From SG8-41 sp036555615 (GTDB lineage: Bacteria > Pseudomonadota > Gammaproteobacteria > Burkholderiales > SG8-41), in NCBI GenBank assembly GCA_036555615.1, contig DATBKZ010000048.1, positions 1 to 64,000 of the forward strand: a stretch of 64,000 nucleotides of DNA, read 5' to 3'. Shown here piece by piece: positions 50,776 through 59,867 of this stretch. The notes beneath the pieces are model-generated. The model did no database searches. It saw only the letters and a list, made by a program, of their open reading frames with translations, and was not told the origin of the DNA. Positions within the stretch are counted from its first letter, which is position 1; every line of letters starts with the position of its first letter. Position numbers and translations under genes: made by a program.

Positions 50776-51756
50776 ATGGCAGACGCCAAGGTCGTCTTCC
50801 TTCACGGGCTGCACCAGCGGATCGTGGAGGCTATCGTCTCGTTCAATCCCGCCGGCTTCAGCACCACCGTGGTGGCCGGCAAGTCCCCGGAAGACCAGCA
50901 GGTTGAGGCGGTAAGAGACGCCGATTTCATCATGGCGTTCCGCGCGAAGCTCACCGAGCGGATACTGCGCTCCGCGAACAAGGCCCGGATGGTGCAGATA
51001 CTGTCCGCGGGCTACGACAGCATCAATCTCAAGCTCCTGCGCGAGCTGAAGATTCCCTGCGCGAACAACGGAGGAGCGAACTCCTGGGCGGTCGCCGACT
51101 ACGCCGTGCTGGCGATGCTGTCCCTCTACCGGCGCCTGGCGGCGGCCGACCGGGCGGTGCGGGAGGGCCGGTGGAGCGCCGCAATCGACGGCATGAACAC
51201 CTTCGAAATGGCGGGGAAGGTGGTGGGCGTGCTCGGATTCGGCAACATCGGCCAGAAAGTCGCCCGCCGGGTCCAGGCGTTCGATGCGACCGTCCAGTAC
51301 TACGACAAGTTTCCGCTTTCGCCCGAGCGCGAGCGCGAGCTGAAGGCGAAGCGGGTGTCGCTGGAGGAGCTCTTCCGCACCTCGGACATCGTCTCCTGCC
51401 ACGCGCCGCTCACGAACGAAACGCGCCACGTCGTCAACCGCGAGCGTCTTGCCATGATGAAGCCGACGGCGGTCATCATCAACACGAGCCGCGGGCCGGT
51501 GATCGACGAGTCGGCGCTGTTCGAGGCGCTCCAGCAGAAGCGCATCGCGGGCGCCGGCCTCGACGTCTTCGAGAAGGAGCCGGTCGATCCCGCCAATCCC
51601 CTCCTCAAGCTGGAGAGCGTGGTGGTGTCGCCCCACAGCGCGGGCACGACCTGGGACACCTGGTTCAGGCGCGCCGATTTCGCCTACAAGAACATGAAGC
51701 GCGTGTGGGACGGGCAGCCGCCGCAGGCCGTCGCCACCGATTACGACGCGGAATGA
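50776..51756 (+). CDS. D-isomer-specific 2-hydroxyacid dehydrogenase
   Basis: 326 residues from the ATG. The NAD-binding motif is GVLGFGNIGQKVARR near residue 155; catalytic Arg, Glu and His lie in NTSRGPVIDE, DVFEKEPVD and VVSPHSAG. It reduces a 2-keto acid such as glyoxylate or hydroxypyruvate to the D-hydroxyacid, or the reverse. The stop overlaps the ATG of the membrane protein gene downstream (ATGA), so transcription probably runs into the MoxR gene cluster, although the biochemical link is unclear. Confidence 0.92.
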   Translation: MADAKVVFLHGLHQRIVEAIVSFNPAGFSTTVVAGKSPEDQQVEAVRDADFIMAFRAKLTERILRSANKARMVQILSAGYDSINLKLLRELKIPCANNGGANSWAVADYAVLAMLSLYRRLAAADRAVREGRWSAAIDGMNTFEMAGKVVGVLGFGNIGQKVARRVQAFDATVQYYDKFPLSPERERELKAKRVSLEELFRTSDIVSCHAPLTNETRHVVNRERLAMMKPTAVIINTSRGPVIDESALFEALQQKRIAGAGLDVFEKEPVDPANPLLKLESVVVSPHSAGTTWDTWFRRADFAYKNMKRVWDGQPPQAVATDYDAE

Positions 51757-53711
51757 AACTGAGGGGCCGGTCCCTCCTCACGCTCCTCGCGCTGCTCTGT
51801 GCGGCGTCGGCGACGGCCGCCGGCACCGTGGAGATCGCCGCGGCGGTGGGGTTTACCGATACCTACCAGCCCGGCCGCTGGACGCCTCTGAGCGTCACCG
51901 TGACCAATCACGGAGACGACCTGCGCGGCGAGCTCGAGGTGCAGGTAGCCGGCGGTGACGAGCTGCGCAACCGGCTGTTCGAAACCGTTCACCGGCGCCA
52001 GCTCGAGCTCCACCGCAATTCACGCAAGACCCTGCAGTTCACGGTGTTCCTGCAGGGGCCGTCGCATCCGCTGCTGATCCGTGTGCGCTCGGGCGAGAGG
52101 GAGCTGGCTCGAGCGGAGATTGATCTGCGCACACGCTTCGCCGCCGAGCGCCTGCTGCTGGTGCTCAGCCGGGATGCCGATCTCGATTACCTGAACGACA
52201 GCGCAGCCAGGGGCCTGCGGGTGCTCTATCCGCATCCCGAGCTCCTGCCCGTGCACTGGCGGGGATACGACGCCGTAGCCGCAATGGTGGTGCATGGGGT
52301 ATCCCTGGAGCGGCTGAGCGATACTCAGTACGACGCCCTGCACAAGTGGATTGCCCAGGGCGGGATCCTTGCCGTGTCCGGCGGACCCGATTACGCCCTG
52401 CTTCGAAGCCCGCGGCTTTCCGCCTTTCTGCCCGGCGCGCCCCTGGGGATGACGCGCATCGACGGCAGCGTCCTCCAGCGCGCCTTTTCCGCTTCCCTCG
52501 ACGTCTCGCGCCCCGTTTACGTTAACCGGCTCGGTCCCTTCCGCGGGCGCGCAAGTCTGAGCGCGGGGACCGTGCCGCTCATCGTGGAACACGCGCTTGG
52601 ACTCGGTCGGGTGCTCTACCTGACATTCGACGTGGCAGGCCCTCCCTTCGATCGCTGGGACGGCATGCGCGAGCTGTGGCGGGAAAGCCTGCGCTTGCCG
52701 CCAGCGGCAGATTTATCCCTTAGCGCGCCGGAACCGGTGCTCGGAAACCCGCTGATGTCCCTTATTCGTGCCGGGTCCACGAATTTCCCTTCGCCTGCCA
52801 CGGTGTTCTACTTTCTGGCACTCTATCTGGGCCTGCTGCTGGCAGGGTACTGGTTTTCCGTGCGCGAGACGCAGCGCCGCTGGCTGGCTCCGCTCTGGAG
52901 CTGGGCCGCGCCGGTGCTGTTCGCTGCTGCGGCGTGGTTGCTGTTCGGCCCGACCATGTTTCCGCGCGGCGCCACCGCGGTGGCGGCGGCGCTGATCGAG
53001 CCATTCCCGGGCAGCATCTACGCGCGGCTTGCGCTGGACGTGGGCGTGTACTCGAATCGAAGCGGCGCGCTGCACCTGGAGTACCGCGGTGCCGAGCCGG
53101 TGCTCTACCCGACCCGCCAGGCACAGCGGGACGGCATCGTGGATAACTGGGTGTTTGGCGAGGGACCACAGCGCTTTCTCGAGCCGCTGGACCGGCGACG
53201 CTACGTGCTGCACGCGCTCGAGGGGGAAGACGTGATCACGTTCAATCTTGACGCCTCGGTGCACGACGAGGCGACGGCGCTCCGGCTCGTTCTGGACAAC
53301 GCCAGCGGACGGGCCCTGAAGGGCCTTTGGCTGGTGTTCGATGGCTACGCCTACGAGCTCGGTTCCATCGAGGCCGGTGCGCGGGTTGAGCGCGAGCTCG
53401 TCCGTCGTACGGACGGCCTTGAGGTCGGGGATGCGCCCTGGAAATCCGCGCTCAAGCCACCCCCCGGGGTTCCGGTGCAAACGATGGAGCCGGCCAGGAT
53501 TCTGCTCGAGCGCAAGGCGCGGGAAATGCGCGAAAGCGGCTATCCCGGCCGGGGTCACGCGCTGCTGATCGGCTACACGGAGAACCCGTTTCGGCCGGCG
53601 GGCGTGAGCGCCGGCTGGCCACGCCGGGAACAGGCGCTGATCGCGGTCCGGGTTGCGACGTTGCCTGGCTTTGCGGCGGCAGGCGCCGGCAGCAGGCATC
53701 AGGACAGATGA
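51753..53711 (+). CDS. Exported membrane-anchored protein of the MoxR-VWA cluster
   Basis: 652 residues starting in the ATGA overlap. A signal peptide (residues 1-22) is followed by a beta-rich domain (TYQPGRWTPLSVTVTNHGDD), a GATase-like region (GYDAVAAMVVHGVSLERLS to GGILAVSGGPDYALL), two helices (FYFLALYLGLLLAGYWFSV near 352-372 and LWSWAAPVLFAAAAWLLFGP near 384-403), and a second soluble domain to the end. The architecture resembles large membrane proteins found with MoxR/DUF58/VWA genes, but no specific family was recognised. Overlap ATGA with the next gene. Confidence 0.75.
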   Translation: MKLRGRSLLTLLALLCAASATAAGTVEIAAAVGFTDTYQPGRWTPLSVTVTNHGDDLRGELEVQVAGGDELRNRLFETVHRRQLELHRNSRKTLQFTVFLQGPSHPLLIRVRSGERELARAEIDLRTRFAAERLLLVLSRDADLDYLNDSAARGLRVLYPHPELLPVHWRGYDAVAAMVVHGVSLERLSDTQYDALHKWIAQGGILAVSGGPDYALLRSPRLSAFLPGAPLGMTRIDGSVLQRAFSASLDVSRPVYVNRLGPFRGRASLSAGTVPLIVEHALGLGRVLYLTFDVAGPPFDRWDGMRELWRESLRLPPAADLSLSAPEPVLGNPLMSLIRAGSTNFPSPATVFYFLALYLGLLLAGYWFSVRETQRRWLAPLWSWAAPVLFAAAAWLLFGPTMFPRGATAVAAALIEPFPGSIYARLALDVGVYSNRSGALHLEYRGAEPVLYPTRQAQRDGIVDNWVFGEGPQRFLEPLDRRRYVLHALEGEDVITFNLDASVHDEATALRLVLDNASGRALKGLWLVFDGYAYELGSIEAGARVERELVRRTDGLEVGDAPWKSALKPPPGVPVQTMEPARILLERKAREMRESGYPGRGHALLIGYTENPFRPAGVSAGWPRREQALIAVRVATLPGFAAAGAGSRHQDR

Positions 53712-54502
53712 TGCGAAGCAATCCGCTGGTCACCGAGGTTCTGGTCGGAACCACCCGGGCTGGCAAGGCTCAGCTCGACTATATTGGCCTGCTGGTGCTG
53801 CAGGCGGTGGTGCTGTTGCTTTGGTGGCCGAAAGTCGGAGTGGCGCAGATGCTGGATAGCCAGCACGGTCCGCACGCTCTGGCGGCGGTGGTCATGGCCG
53901 TGGGCGTCACCCTGGCGTACTTCGCGCTGCGTGCGGGCGCGGAGGAAGTCATGCTGCCGGGCCAGCACGGACTGCGGGACTGGGCGCTGGCGACCCCCCT
54001 CGGTCTGGGTCGGGTACTCGGCGGCTACCTGCTGGGTCAGGTCGTTCACAGCCTGTATCTGCTGGCGCTTTCCGCGCCCTTGCTGTTGACGGCCTTCACC
54101 GTTTCCGGGGGGGAATGGGCTGCGCTCGGGTGGTGCCTGGCGGCGGCGCTCCTCCAGGCCCTGTTCTACCGGTTGTCTGGCGCGATGACACACCTTGCAA
54201 TCGGGCAGCATCGCGGCGAGACTTACTTCACCGTGCGCGCGATCTTGCTGCTGATGTACGTCCCGGTCGGCTGGCTCGTGCCCCTCACCAGCCATATTGC
54301 GTTCACATCCCGCGCGCTCGGTGAGAGCACAGCCACCCGACCGGAATCCGGGTCGGTGCCCGACGAGTGGGTGTTCCTGGCGCTCTACGCGGGCTTGAGC
54401 GTGCTCGCGACGATCGTGCTGCATCGCTTGCTCGCGCGCGCGCGACGCGGCATGGCGGGTTCCCAGGCCGGCGCCAGGGTCGGCGAGGCAGTCACGTCAT
54501 GA
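53708..54502 (+). CDS. Multipass membrane protein of the MoxR-VWA cluster, ABC-2 permease-like
   Basis: 264 residues with six or seven predicted helices (DYIGLLVLQAVVLLLWWP, LAAVVMAVGVTLAYFALRAG, GYLLGQVVHSLYLLALSAPL and further). The general look is that of an ABC-2-type membrane component, but no ATP-binding subunit lies in the cluster, so it more likely scaffolds the complex. It starts in an ATGATG doublet overlapping the previous stop and its own stop overlaps the next start (ATGA). Confidence 0.65.
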   Translation: MMRSNPLVTEVLVGTTRAGKAQLDYIGLLVLQAVVLLLWWPKVGVAQMLDSQHGPHALAAVVMAVGVTLAYFALRAGAEEVMLPGQHGLRDWALATPLGLGRVLGGYLLGQVVHSLYLLALSAPLLLTAFTVSGGEWAALGWCLAAALLQALFYRLSGAMTHLAIGQHRGETYFTVRAILLLMYVPVGWLVPLTSHIAFTSRALGESTATRPESGSVPDEWVFLALYAGLSVLATIVLHRLLARARRGMAGSQAGARVGEAVTS

Positions 54503-56082
54503 GCGAGGCCGCTGGCGCACGCAGCCTGTGGCTCGGCAGCCTGCGTCCGGCCCGGGAACGACTCAGTACGGCAATGGCCGCCCTCATCCGCGCACGGCGC
54601 CTGCAGGTGCTCGTGGACAATGGTTTCGGCGGCCTGCTGGTGGGACTCGGCCTGGCCACGTTCGCGGTGCTGGTGGCCCGGCTGGTGCCCCTGCCCTATT
54701 CGCCGTGGCAGCTCGGGGCTGCGTTGGTGATCACCGCTGTGGCGCTTGCGCTGCTCGTGGGCTGGCGGCGGCGCCCCGATTCCCTCGAGGTTGCCATCCG
54801 TGCGGACCTGGCGCTCAAGCTCAAGCAGCGTCTGAGCACGGCGTGGGAAATCATGACCGTTCGCGGCGATTCCGAGCTGGCCGAGCGGCTTTCCGTGCAG
54901 GCGGTCAAGGCGGGGCTGCCGACCCACCCCGGGCGGCTGTTTCCGTTGCGGGTGAACCGCTGGGGGCGTCTGGCGCCGCTGGCGGCGATAGCGCTGCTCC
55001 TCGCGAGCGCGGTCGATCTCGGCTGGATGCAAGCGCCGGCGCCGCGCGAAGTCGATGAGCAAGTGGTGAGAGAGGGCCAGCGCCTCGGCGCGTTCGGACG
55101 CGCGATGCAGGAACGAGCGCGGCGCGACCGGCTGCCACGCAGCGCCAGGCAGGCCCAACAGCTCGAGCGCCTGGGAGCGCATATGGAGAGCGGCGCGCTC
55201 GCCCGGGGCGAGGCCCTCGGGCAACTGCGCGGGATGAGGGATGCGCTTGACGAGGAACGGATGCAGGCGCTGGCTGAGGCAAACCAGACCGATATTGGCC
55301 CGTTGCGCGGGGAGGGCTCGCCGCTCGCCTCGGATCCGGACACGCGGGCAGCGCTCGAGTCCATCCAGCGCTGGACCCCGGATAGCGCCGACACCCGCGC
55401 CCTGGCGAAGCAGCTTGCTGATCTCGAGCGCTCGGGTGTCCCGCAGCGCGACCTGGAGGACGCACTGAGGCGCCAACTGCCGGAAGACAATGAGGGACTG
55501 AGGGAGATGCTCGAAAAACTGGCGCAAGTCGACCGCGCGCGCAGGGAGGACAGAGAATTGCAGAGCGCGCGCGAGCAGGTGCGTCTGGCGCTGGAGAATC
55601 TGGGCGAGCCCGGTTCCGGGACGGACGGCGGACGCAGCCCGGGAGTCGACCTCGACTTTGATGAGGAGGACGATCGCGGCGGCAAGAGCGCCGCGGACGC
55701 GGCGGCCGACGGACGCCGGCGCACCGAGATGGCTCGTGGCGCCACGGGAGCCGATTCGCCGGGCGATTCCAGCGGCGCCCCGAAACGGCAGCACGCGCCG
55801 GCTGGCCCGGATTCGAGGGACACGGGGCCGGTCCTGAAGCCGGAGGGCCAGGCGCGCGAGGGCGAGGTGTTCGTGACCGAGGCACGCATCCATCCGAGGA
55901 CGGCTCGACCGAGTGTGGAGAACGTAGCGATGAGCAGCGAGTATGCGTCACAGGTGGAGGATGTGCTCTCCAGGGAAGAGTACCCGGCCCATTACAAGGA
56001 GTTCGTCCGCAGGTATTTCCTGACACTCAGCCGGGGCCGCGTCCCGCAACAGCAGCCAACTGACACACGAGGAGCAAAGTGA
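54499..56082 (+). CDS. Membrane-anchored helical protein, DUF4175-like
   Basis: 527 residues. Three helices are predicted in the first 176 residues (VGLGLATFAVLVARL, WQLGAALVITAVALALLVGW, LAPLAAIALLLASAVDLGWM). Residues about 180-375 are highly charged and helical (coiled-coil-like), followed by an acidic, glycine/serine-rich disordered stretch (DLDFDEEDDRGG onward) and a conserved-looking C-terminus (YASQVEDVLSREEYPAHYKE). Similar proteins occur next to MoxR and VWA genes. It probably scaffolds or regulates the ATPase/VWA proteins. GTGA overlap with moxR. Confidence 0.7.
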   Translation: MSEAAGARSLWLGSLRPARERLSTAMAALIRARRLQVLVDNGFGGLLVGLGLATFAVLVARLVPLPYSPWQLGAALVITAVALALLVGWRRRPDSLEVAIRADLALKLKQRLSTAWEIMTVRGDSELAERLSVQAVKAGLPTHPGRLFPLRVNRWGRLAPLAAIALLLASAVDLGWMQAPAPREVDEQVVREGQRLGAFGRAMQERARRDRLPRSARQAQQLERLGAHMESGALARGEALGQLRGMRDALDEERMQALAEANQTDIGPLRGEGSPLASDPDTRAALESIQRWTPDSADTRALAKQLADLERSGVPQRDLEDALRRQLPEDNEGLREMLEKLAQVDRARREDRELQSAREQVRLALENLGEPGSGTDGGRSPGVDLDFDEEDDRGGKSAADAAADGRRRTEMARGATGADSPGDSSGAPKRQHAPAGPDSRDTGPVLKPEGQAREGEVFVTEARIHPRTARPSVENVAMSSEYASQVEDVLSREEYPAHYKEFVRRYFLTLSRGRVPQQQPTDTRGAK

Positions 56083-57080
56083 GTGACGAAGCACGTCTCG
56101 CGCTCGCGCACGAGCGGCTGGACGCGCTGAGGCGCCAGATCGAGCGGCGAATCGTCGGACATCAAGAGCTGATCAACGGCATACTCGCCTGCCTGCTCTC
56201 GTCCGGCCACGCTCTGCTGGAAGGCGTGCCGGGTCTGGGCAAGACGCTGCTGGTCAAGACCCTGAGCGATGCGCTGCACCTGGAATTTTCCCGCATCCAG
56301 TTCACCCCGGACCTGATGCCCGCAGACATCATCGGCACCCAGGTGGTGCTGCAGGATGACGAGGGCCGCCGGCACTTCCAGTTCCAGCCGGGCCCCGTGT
56401 TCACACAGCTCCTGCTCGCCGACGAGATCAACCGCGCGACGCCGAAGACCCAGTCCGCGCTGCTGGAAGCGATGGAGGAGAAGCGCGTCACCGTCGGGCG
56501 CACCGGGCATGCGCTGCAGGAGCCATTCATGGTGCTCGCGACGCAGAACCCCATCGAGATGGAAGGCACCTATCCCCTGCCCGAGGCCCAGCTCGATCGC
56601 TTCCTGCTGAAGCTCAAAGCCACCTTTCCCGACGCCGGTGAGCTCTCCGCGATCGTCGATCGCACGACGGGCGCGCCCATGCCGGCGGTCGACCCGGTGC
56701 TGGACGCCGGGGAACTCCTGGATTTGAGGGAGCTCACGCGCTCTGTGGTAATCGCCAATCACGTGAAGGACTACGCGATCCGCATGGTGCTCGCCACCCA
56801 CGCCGCGAACGGGCGCGCGACGCCAATGGTTCGCCGTTACGTGCGCCACGGCGCCAGCCCGCGCGGGCTGCTCGCCGTGGTCCTCACTGCCAAGGCCCTG
56901 GCGCTTTTCGCCGGACGCATCAACGTGAGCTTCGATGACCTCGCAGCCGCCGCGCCGCCGGCGTTGCGGCACCGCATCCTGCTCAACTTCGAGGGCGAGG
57001 CGGAAGGGATCGACGTGGAAGACCTGATCGCGGAAGTCGTCCGCGAAACGCCGACTGTGCCCGGGGAGGCGCGCGCCTGA
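56079..57080 (+). CDS. MoxR-family AAA+ ATPase
   Basis: 333 residues from a GTG in the GTGA overlap. Walker A is GVPGLGKT at 49-56, Walker B is LLLADEINRATPKTQSALLE near 110, sensor 1 is LATQNPIEMEGTYPLPEAQ near 150, and a lid domain follows (VRYVRHGASPRGLLAVVL-like). This is the canonical MoxR subgroup, distinct from the CoxD-like copy at 5061. It is expected to remodel or activate the DUF58/VWA partners encoded directly downstream. The DUF58 gene begins 16 bases later. Confidence 0.95.
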   Translation: MSDEARLALAHERLDALRRQIERRIVGHQELINGILACLLSSGHALLEGVPGLGKTLLVKTLSDALHLEFSRIQFTPDLMPADIIGTQVVLQDDEGRRHFQFQPGPVFTQLLLADEINRATPKTQSALLEAMEEKRVTVGRTGHALQEPFMVLATQNPIEMEGTYPLPEAQLDRFLLKLKATFPDAGELSAIVDRTTGAPMPAVDPVLDAGELLDLRELTRSVVIANHVKDYAIRMVLATHAANGRATPMVRRYVRHGASPRGLLAVVLTAKALALFAGRINVSFDDLAAAAPPALRHRILLNFEGEAEGIDVEDLIAEVVRETPTVPGEARA

Positions 57081-57096
57081 GCCGGAGCCGGTAGCC

Positions 57097-58011
57097 ATGG
57101 CGATGAATCCGCTCGAGGCATCCGTCGCCGGCGGCGATCTCGTCTTCGACGACGAGTTCCTGCGCAAGCTGGAGCAGCTCGAGCTGCTCGCGCGCAAGAT
57201 CTTCCGGGGCCTGCTGCGCGGGGAGCACACGACGTCGCGCCGTGGGCGAGGGCTCGAATTCTCCGACTTCCGGCACTACCGGCCTGGCGACGACTTCCGG
57301 CACATCGACTGGAACATCTACTCTCGGCTGGATCAGCTCTTCCTCAAGCTGCACGCCTCAGAGGACGATGTGACGCTGCATCTCATCCTGGACGCGAGCG
57401 CGAGCATGGGCTGCGGCGAACCGTCGAAATTCGATCACGCGCGGCGACTGGCCGCGGCGCTGGCCTACATCGCGCTGCACCATCTCGATCGCGTCGGCGT
57501 GAGCGCCTTCTCAGAGGGGCTGGGAGCGGCCCTGCCCCCCATCAAGACGCGGCACCACATGGCCCGCCTGCTCGCCTTCCTCGGCGAGCTGTCCTGCGCC
57601 GGGATGACCCGTTTCGACTCGGCCCTGCGTGCCTTCGCAATGCGTACGCGAAACCCGGGATTGGTGATCCTGATCTCCGACCTGCTCGGCGCCGGGAACA
57701 TCCAGGATGGCATAGAGGCTCTGCGTCACGGCGGACACGACGTGGTAGTGATCCAGCTGCTCGCGGAGTCGGAGATCGACCCGCCGCTCGAGGGCGCCTT
57801 GCGCATGGTCGACGTGGAGACTGGGGACGAGCTGGAAGCGACCGTCGACGATGATCTGCGCAGGCTCTACCAGAATCGGCTCGAGCGCTACTTGCAGGAC
57901 GTGGAGCGCTTCTGCCGACAGCTTAGCGTGGAATACCTGCGTGCCAGCACGGCCATCCCGTTCGAGGACGTCGTCCTCAAGTACCTGCGCCAGGGGGTGC
58001 ACCTGCGGTGA
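57097..58011 (+). CDS. DUF58 domain protein (VWA-like MoxR partner)
   Basis: 304 residues, normal length. The DUF58 signature GRGLEFSDFRHYRPGDDFRH is at residues 50-69 and continues IDWNIYSR. A MIDAS-like site D99-x-S101-x-S103 (DASASM) suggests metal-dependent ligand binding. DUF58 proteins follow moxR in most genomes and are presumed cytoplasmic adaptors linking the ATPase to its client. Its stop overlaps the next start (GTGA). Confidence 0.93.
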   Translation: MAMNPLEASVAGGDLVFDDEFLRKLEQLELLARKIFRGLLRGEHTTSRRGRGLEFSDFRHYRPGDDFRHIDWNIYSRLDQLFLKLHASEDDVTLHLILDASASMGCGEPSKFDHARRLAAALAYIALHHLDRVGVSAFSEGLGAALPPIKTRHHMARLLAFLGELSCAGMTRFDSALRAFAMRTRNPGLVILISDLLGAGNIQDGIEALRHGGHDVVVIQLLAESEIDPPLEGALRMVDVETGDELEATVDDDLRRLYQNRLERYLQDVERFCRQLSVEYLRASTAIPFEDVVLKYLRQGVHLR

Positions 58012-59867
58012 TCGAGCTTGCCTACCCCCTGGCCCTGCTGTCGCTCTTGGCCATTCCGCTTCTAATCGCGCTTCACCTGCTGCGGCCAAGGCGCCGCCGG
58101 ATAGTGCTGTCCACGACCACACTGTGGCAGGCAGCGCTGAGGGAGCGCGAGCCGCGCGTCGGGCTTCGCACGCTGCTCAGGAACCTGAGCCTCTTGCTGC
58201 TGCTGGCGAGCGCGCTGGCGCTCGGGCTCGCGCTCGCCGGACCGCAGTGGCTGATCCGCGCGAGCGAGGGTGCCGATTCCGTGCTCGTGCTCGACGTGAG
58301 CGCGAGCATGAAGTCGCGATCCGGCATCGGGAAGACGCGCTTTGACCTGGCCCTTGCGGAGGCGGCCAAGATCGTCGACGGCCTGCCCCGGCAGGGGCGC
58401 ATGCTGGTGATGACCAGCGGGCGCAAGGCTCTGCTGCGCACGGGCTTCGAGGCCGACCGCGAGCTGCTCCGCCGGGCGCTGGCGCAAATTCGGCCCGGCG
58501 ACGAGGCGGGGCGGCCGCGCGAAGCATTGGCGTTGGCGCAGTCGCTGCTTCGAGGCCGTGACCAGGGCCGCATCTACTTCCTGACCGATGGCGCCCTCGA
58601 TCGCGAGGTCGATCCCGGCTCGCCGCAGGTGGTGTTCCGCGTCGTGGGCGGGCCCGCGCGAAACGTCGCCATCACCCGCTTCGATTTCCGCCAGGAGTTC
58701 GCAGCCGAGGATCGTTTTCAGGTGCTGATGACCGTGCGCAACTACACCGACGCGCCTGTGGTTGTGCCTGCTTCGGCAAGCCTCGATGACCATGTGCTCT
58801 TCAGGCGGTCTCTCGCGCTCGCAGCGCGCGCGGAAGAGACCCTGGTTCTTCCGTTCACCGGCCGAGCCCGTGGGCAGGCGACAGGTCGCATCGAAGTGGA
58901 AGACGATCTCGCGGCCGATAACCAGGCCTTTGCGGCGGTTGATGCGAACGATCCGCTGCGTGTGCTGCTCTTCTCCCGGGGCAACTTCTATCTGGAGAGC
59001 GTGCTTCGGGCCATGCCCAACCTGGACCTCGTCAAGGGCAATTCGCCGCCCGCCGAGGATATCGCGCGGATCGCCCGGAGCTACGACGTGGTGGTGATCG
59101 ATAGCATCGCGGCGCCGCAGCTGCCGAGCGGGAATTTCCTGCTCGTGAATACCGTGGCGCCGGGCCTGCCGTTCTCCGACTCGGGGCGGCTCGTTCAGCC
59201 GGGCCCGCTCGTCCGCGGACCGAGCGCGCTGATGGGTGACGCGGACCTCACCGCGGTGCGGATCGAACAAGCCCGGCGGGTCATCATCGACAGAGCGGTT
59301 CCCGGGCTGCAGCGCCTGTTCTGGTCGAAGGAAACGGACCTGGCGCTCGCGCTGCTCGATGACGGCCGGAAACTGGTTTATCTAGGCTTCGATCTCGACC
59401 GGTCCAACTTCCCGCTGCAGGCGGCATTCCCGCTGTTCGTCAGCCGCAGCCTGGAGTGGCTCCGTCCGCGAGGTGACGGCTTCGTGCCCACCCATGTAGA
59501 GGCCGGTTCAACCGGGACGATCGCGCTCCCCGCGGGCGAGACGCGGGTGACCGTGCGCATGCCGTCCGGCAAATCCGAGACGCTGGCGTCGGAGGGCGGC
59601 TCGGCTCTGTTCGACGCCACCACCGATGCCGGCATCTATCAATACACCGTTGGCGACGTAACGCGATACTTCGCGGTAAGCCTTGCCGACGCGCGGGAAT
59701 CCGACGTCAACAACCGCTGGGCGCCTGCCGGGCGCCGCGAGGACATTCGACCGGCGCGCACCTCCGCGCAGGCGCTCGCTCCGCTCTGGCCTCAGCTGCT
59801 GGCGCTGGCGCTCCTCCTGCTGGTGCTGGAGTGGTTCGTGTGGACCGGGAGCCGGGGGAATGCCTGA
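58008..59867 (+). CDS. BatA-like membrane VWA protein
   Basis: 619 residues. An N-terminal membrane anchor (AYPLALLSLLAIPLLIALHLL and LLRNLSLLLLLASALALGLAL) precedes a VWA domain with metal site D96-x-S98-x-S100 (DVSASM), a long beta-rich region (FTGRARGQATGRIEV), and a C-terminal helix (LWPQLLALALLLLVLEWFVW). The layout matches the BatA/YfbK-like 'N-terminal double-transmembrane' proteins of MoxR clusters. The VWA domain probably faces the periplasm. Overlap of 8 bases with the next gene. Confidence 0.9.
   Translation: MIELAYPLALLSLLAIPLLIALHLLRPRRRRIVLSTTTLWQAALREREPRVGLRTLLRNLSLLLLLASALALGLALAGPQWLIRASEGADSVLVLDVSASMKSRSGIGKTRFDLALAEAAKIVDGLPRQGRMLVMTSGRKALLRTGFEADRELLRRALAQIRPGDEAGRPREALALAQSLLRGRDQGRIYFLTDGALDREVDPGSPQVVFRVVGGPARNVAITRFDFRQEFAAEDRFQVLMTVRNYTDAPVVVPASASLDDHVLFRRSLALAARAEETLVLPFTGRARGQATGRIEVEDDLAADNQAFAAVDANDPLRVLLFSRGNFYLESVLRAMPNLDLVKGNSPPAEDIARIARSYDVVVIDSIAAPQLPSGNFLLVNTVAPGLPFSDSGRLVQPGPLVRGPSALMGDADLTAVRIEQARRVIIDRAVPGLQRLFWSKETDLALALLDDGRKLVYLGFDLDRSNFPLQAAFPLFVSRSLEWLRPRGDGFVPTHVEAGSTGTIALPAGETRVTVRMPSGKSETLASEGGSALFDATTDAGIYQYTVGDVTRYFAVSLADARESDVNNRWAPAGRREDIRPARTSAQALAPLWPQLLALALLLLVLEWFVWTGSRGNA

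Noticed and set aside
53708..54502. Calling the second membrane protein of the MoxR cluster an ABC transporter permease
   Set aside because: The helix pattern is ABC-2-like, but no ATP-binding subunit is encoded in the cluster and no diagnostic motif was found.
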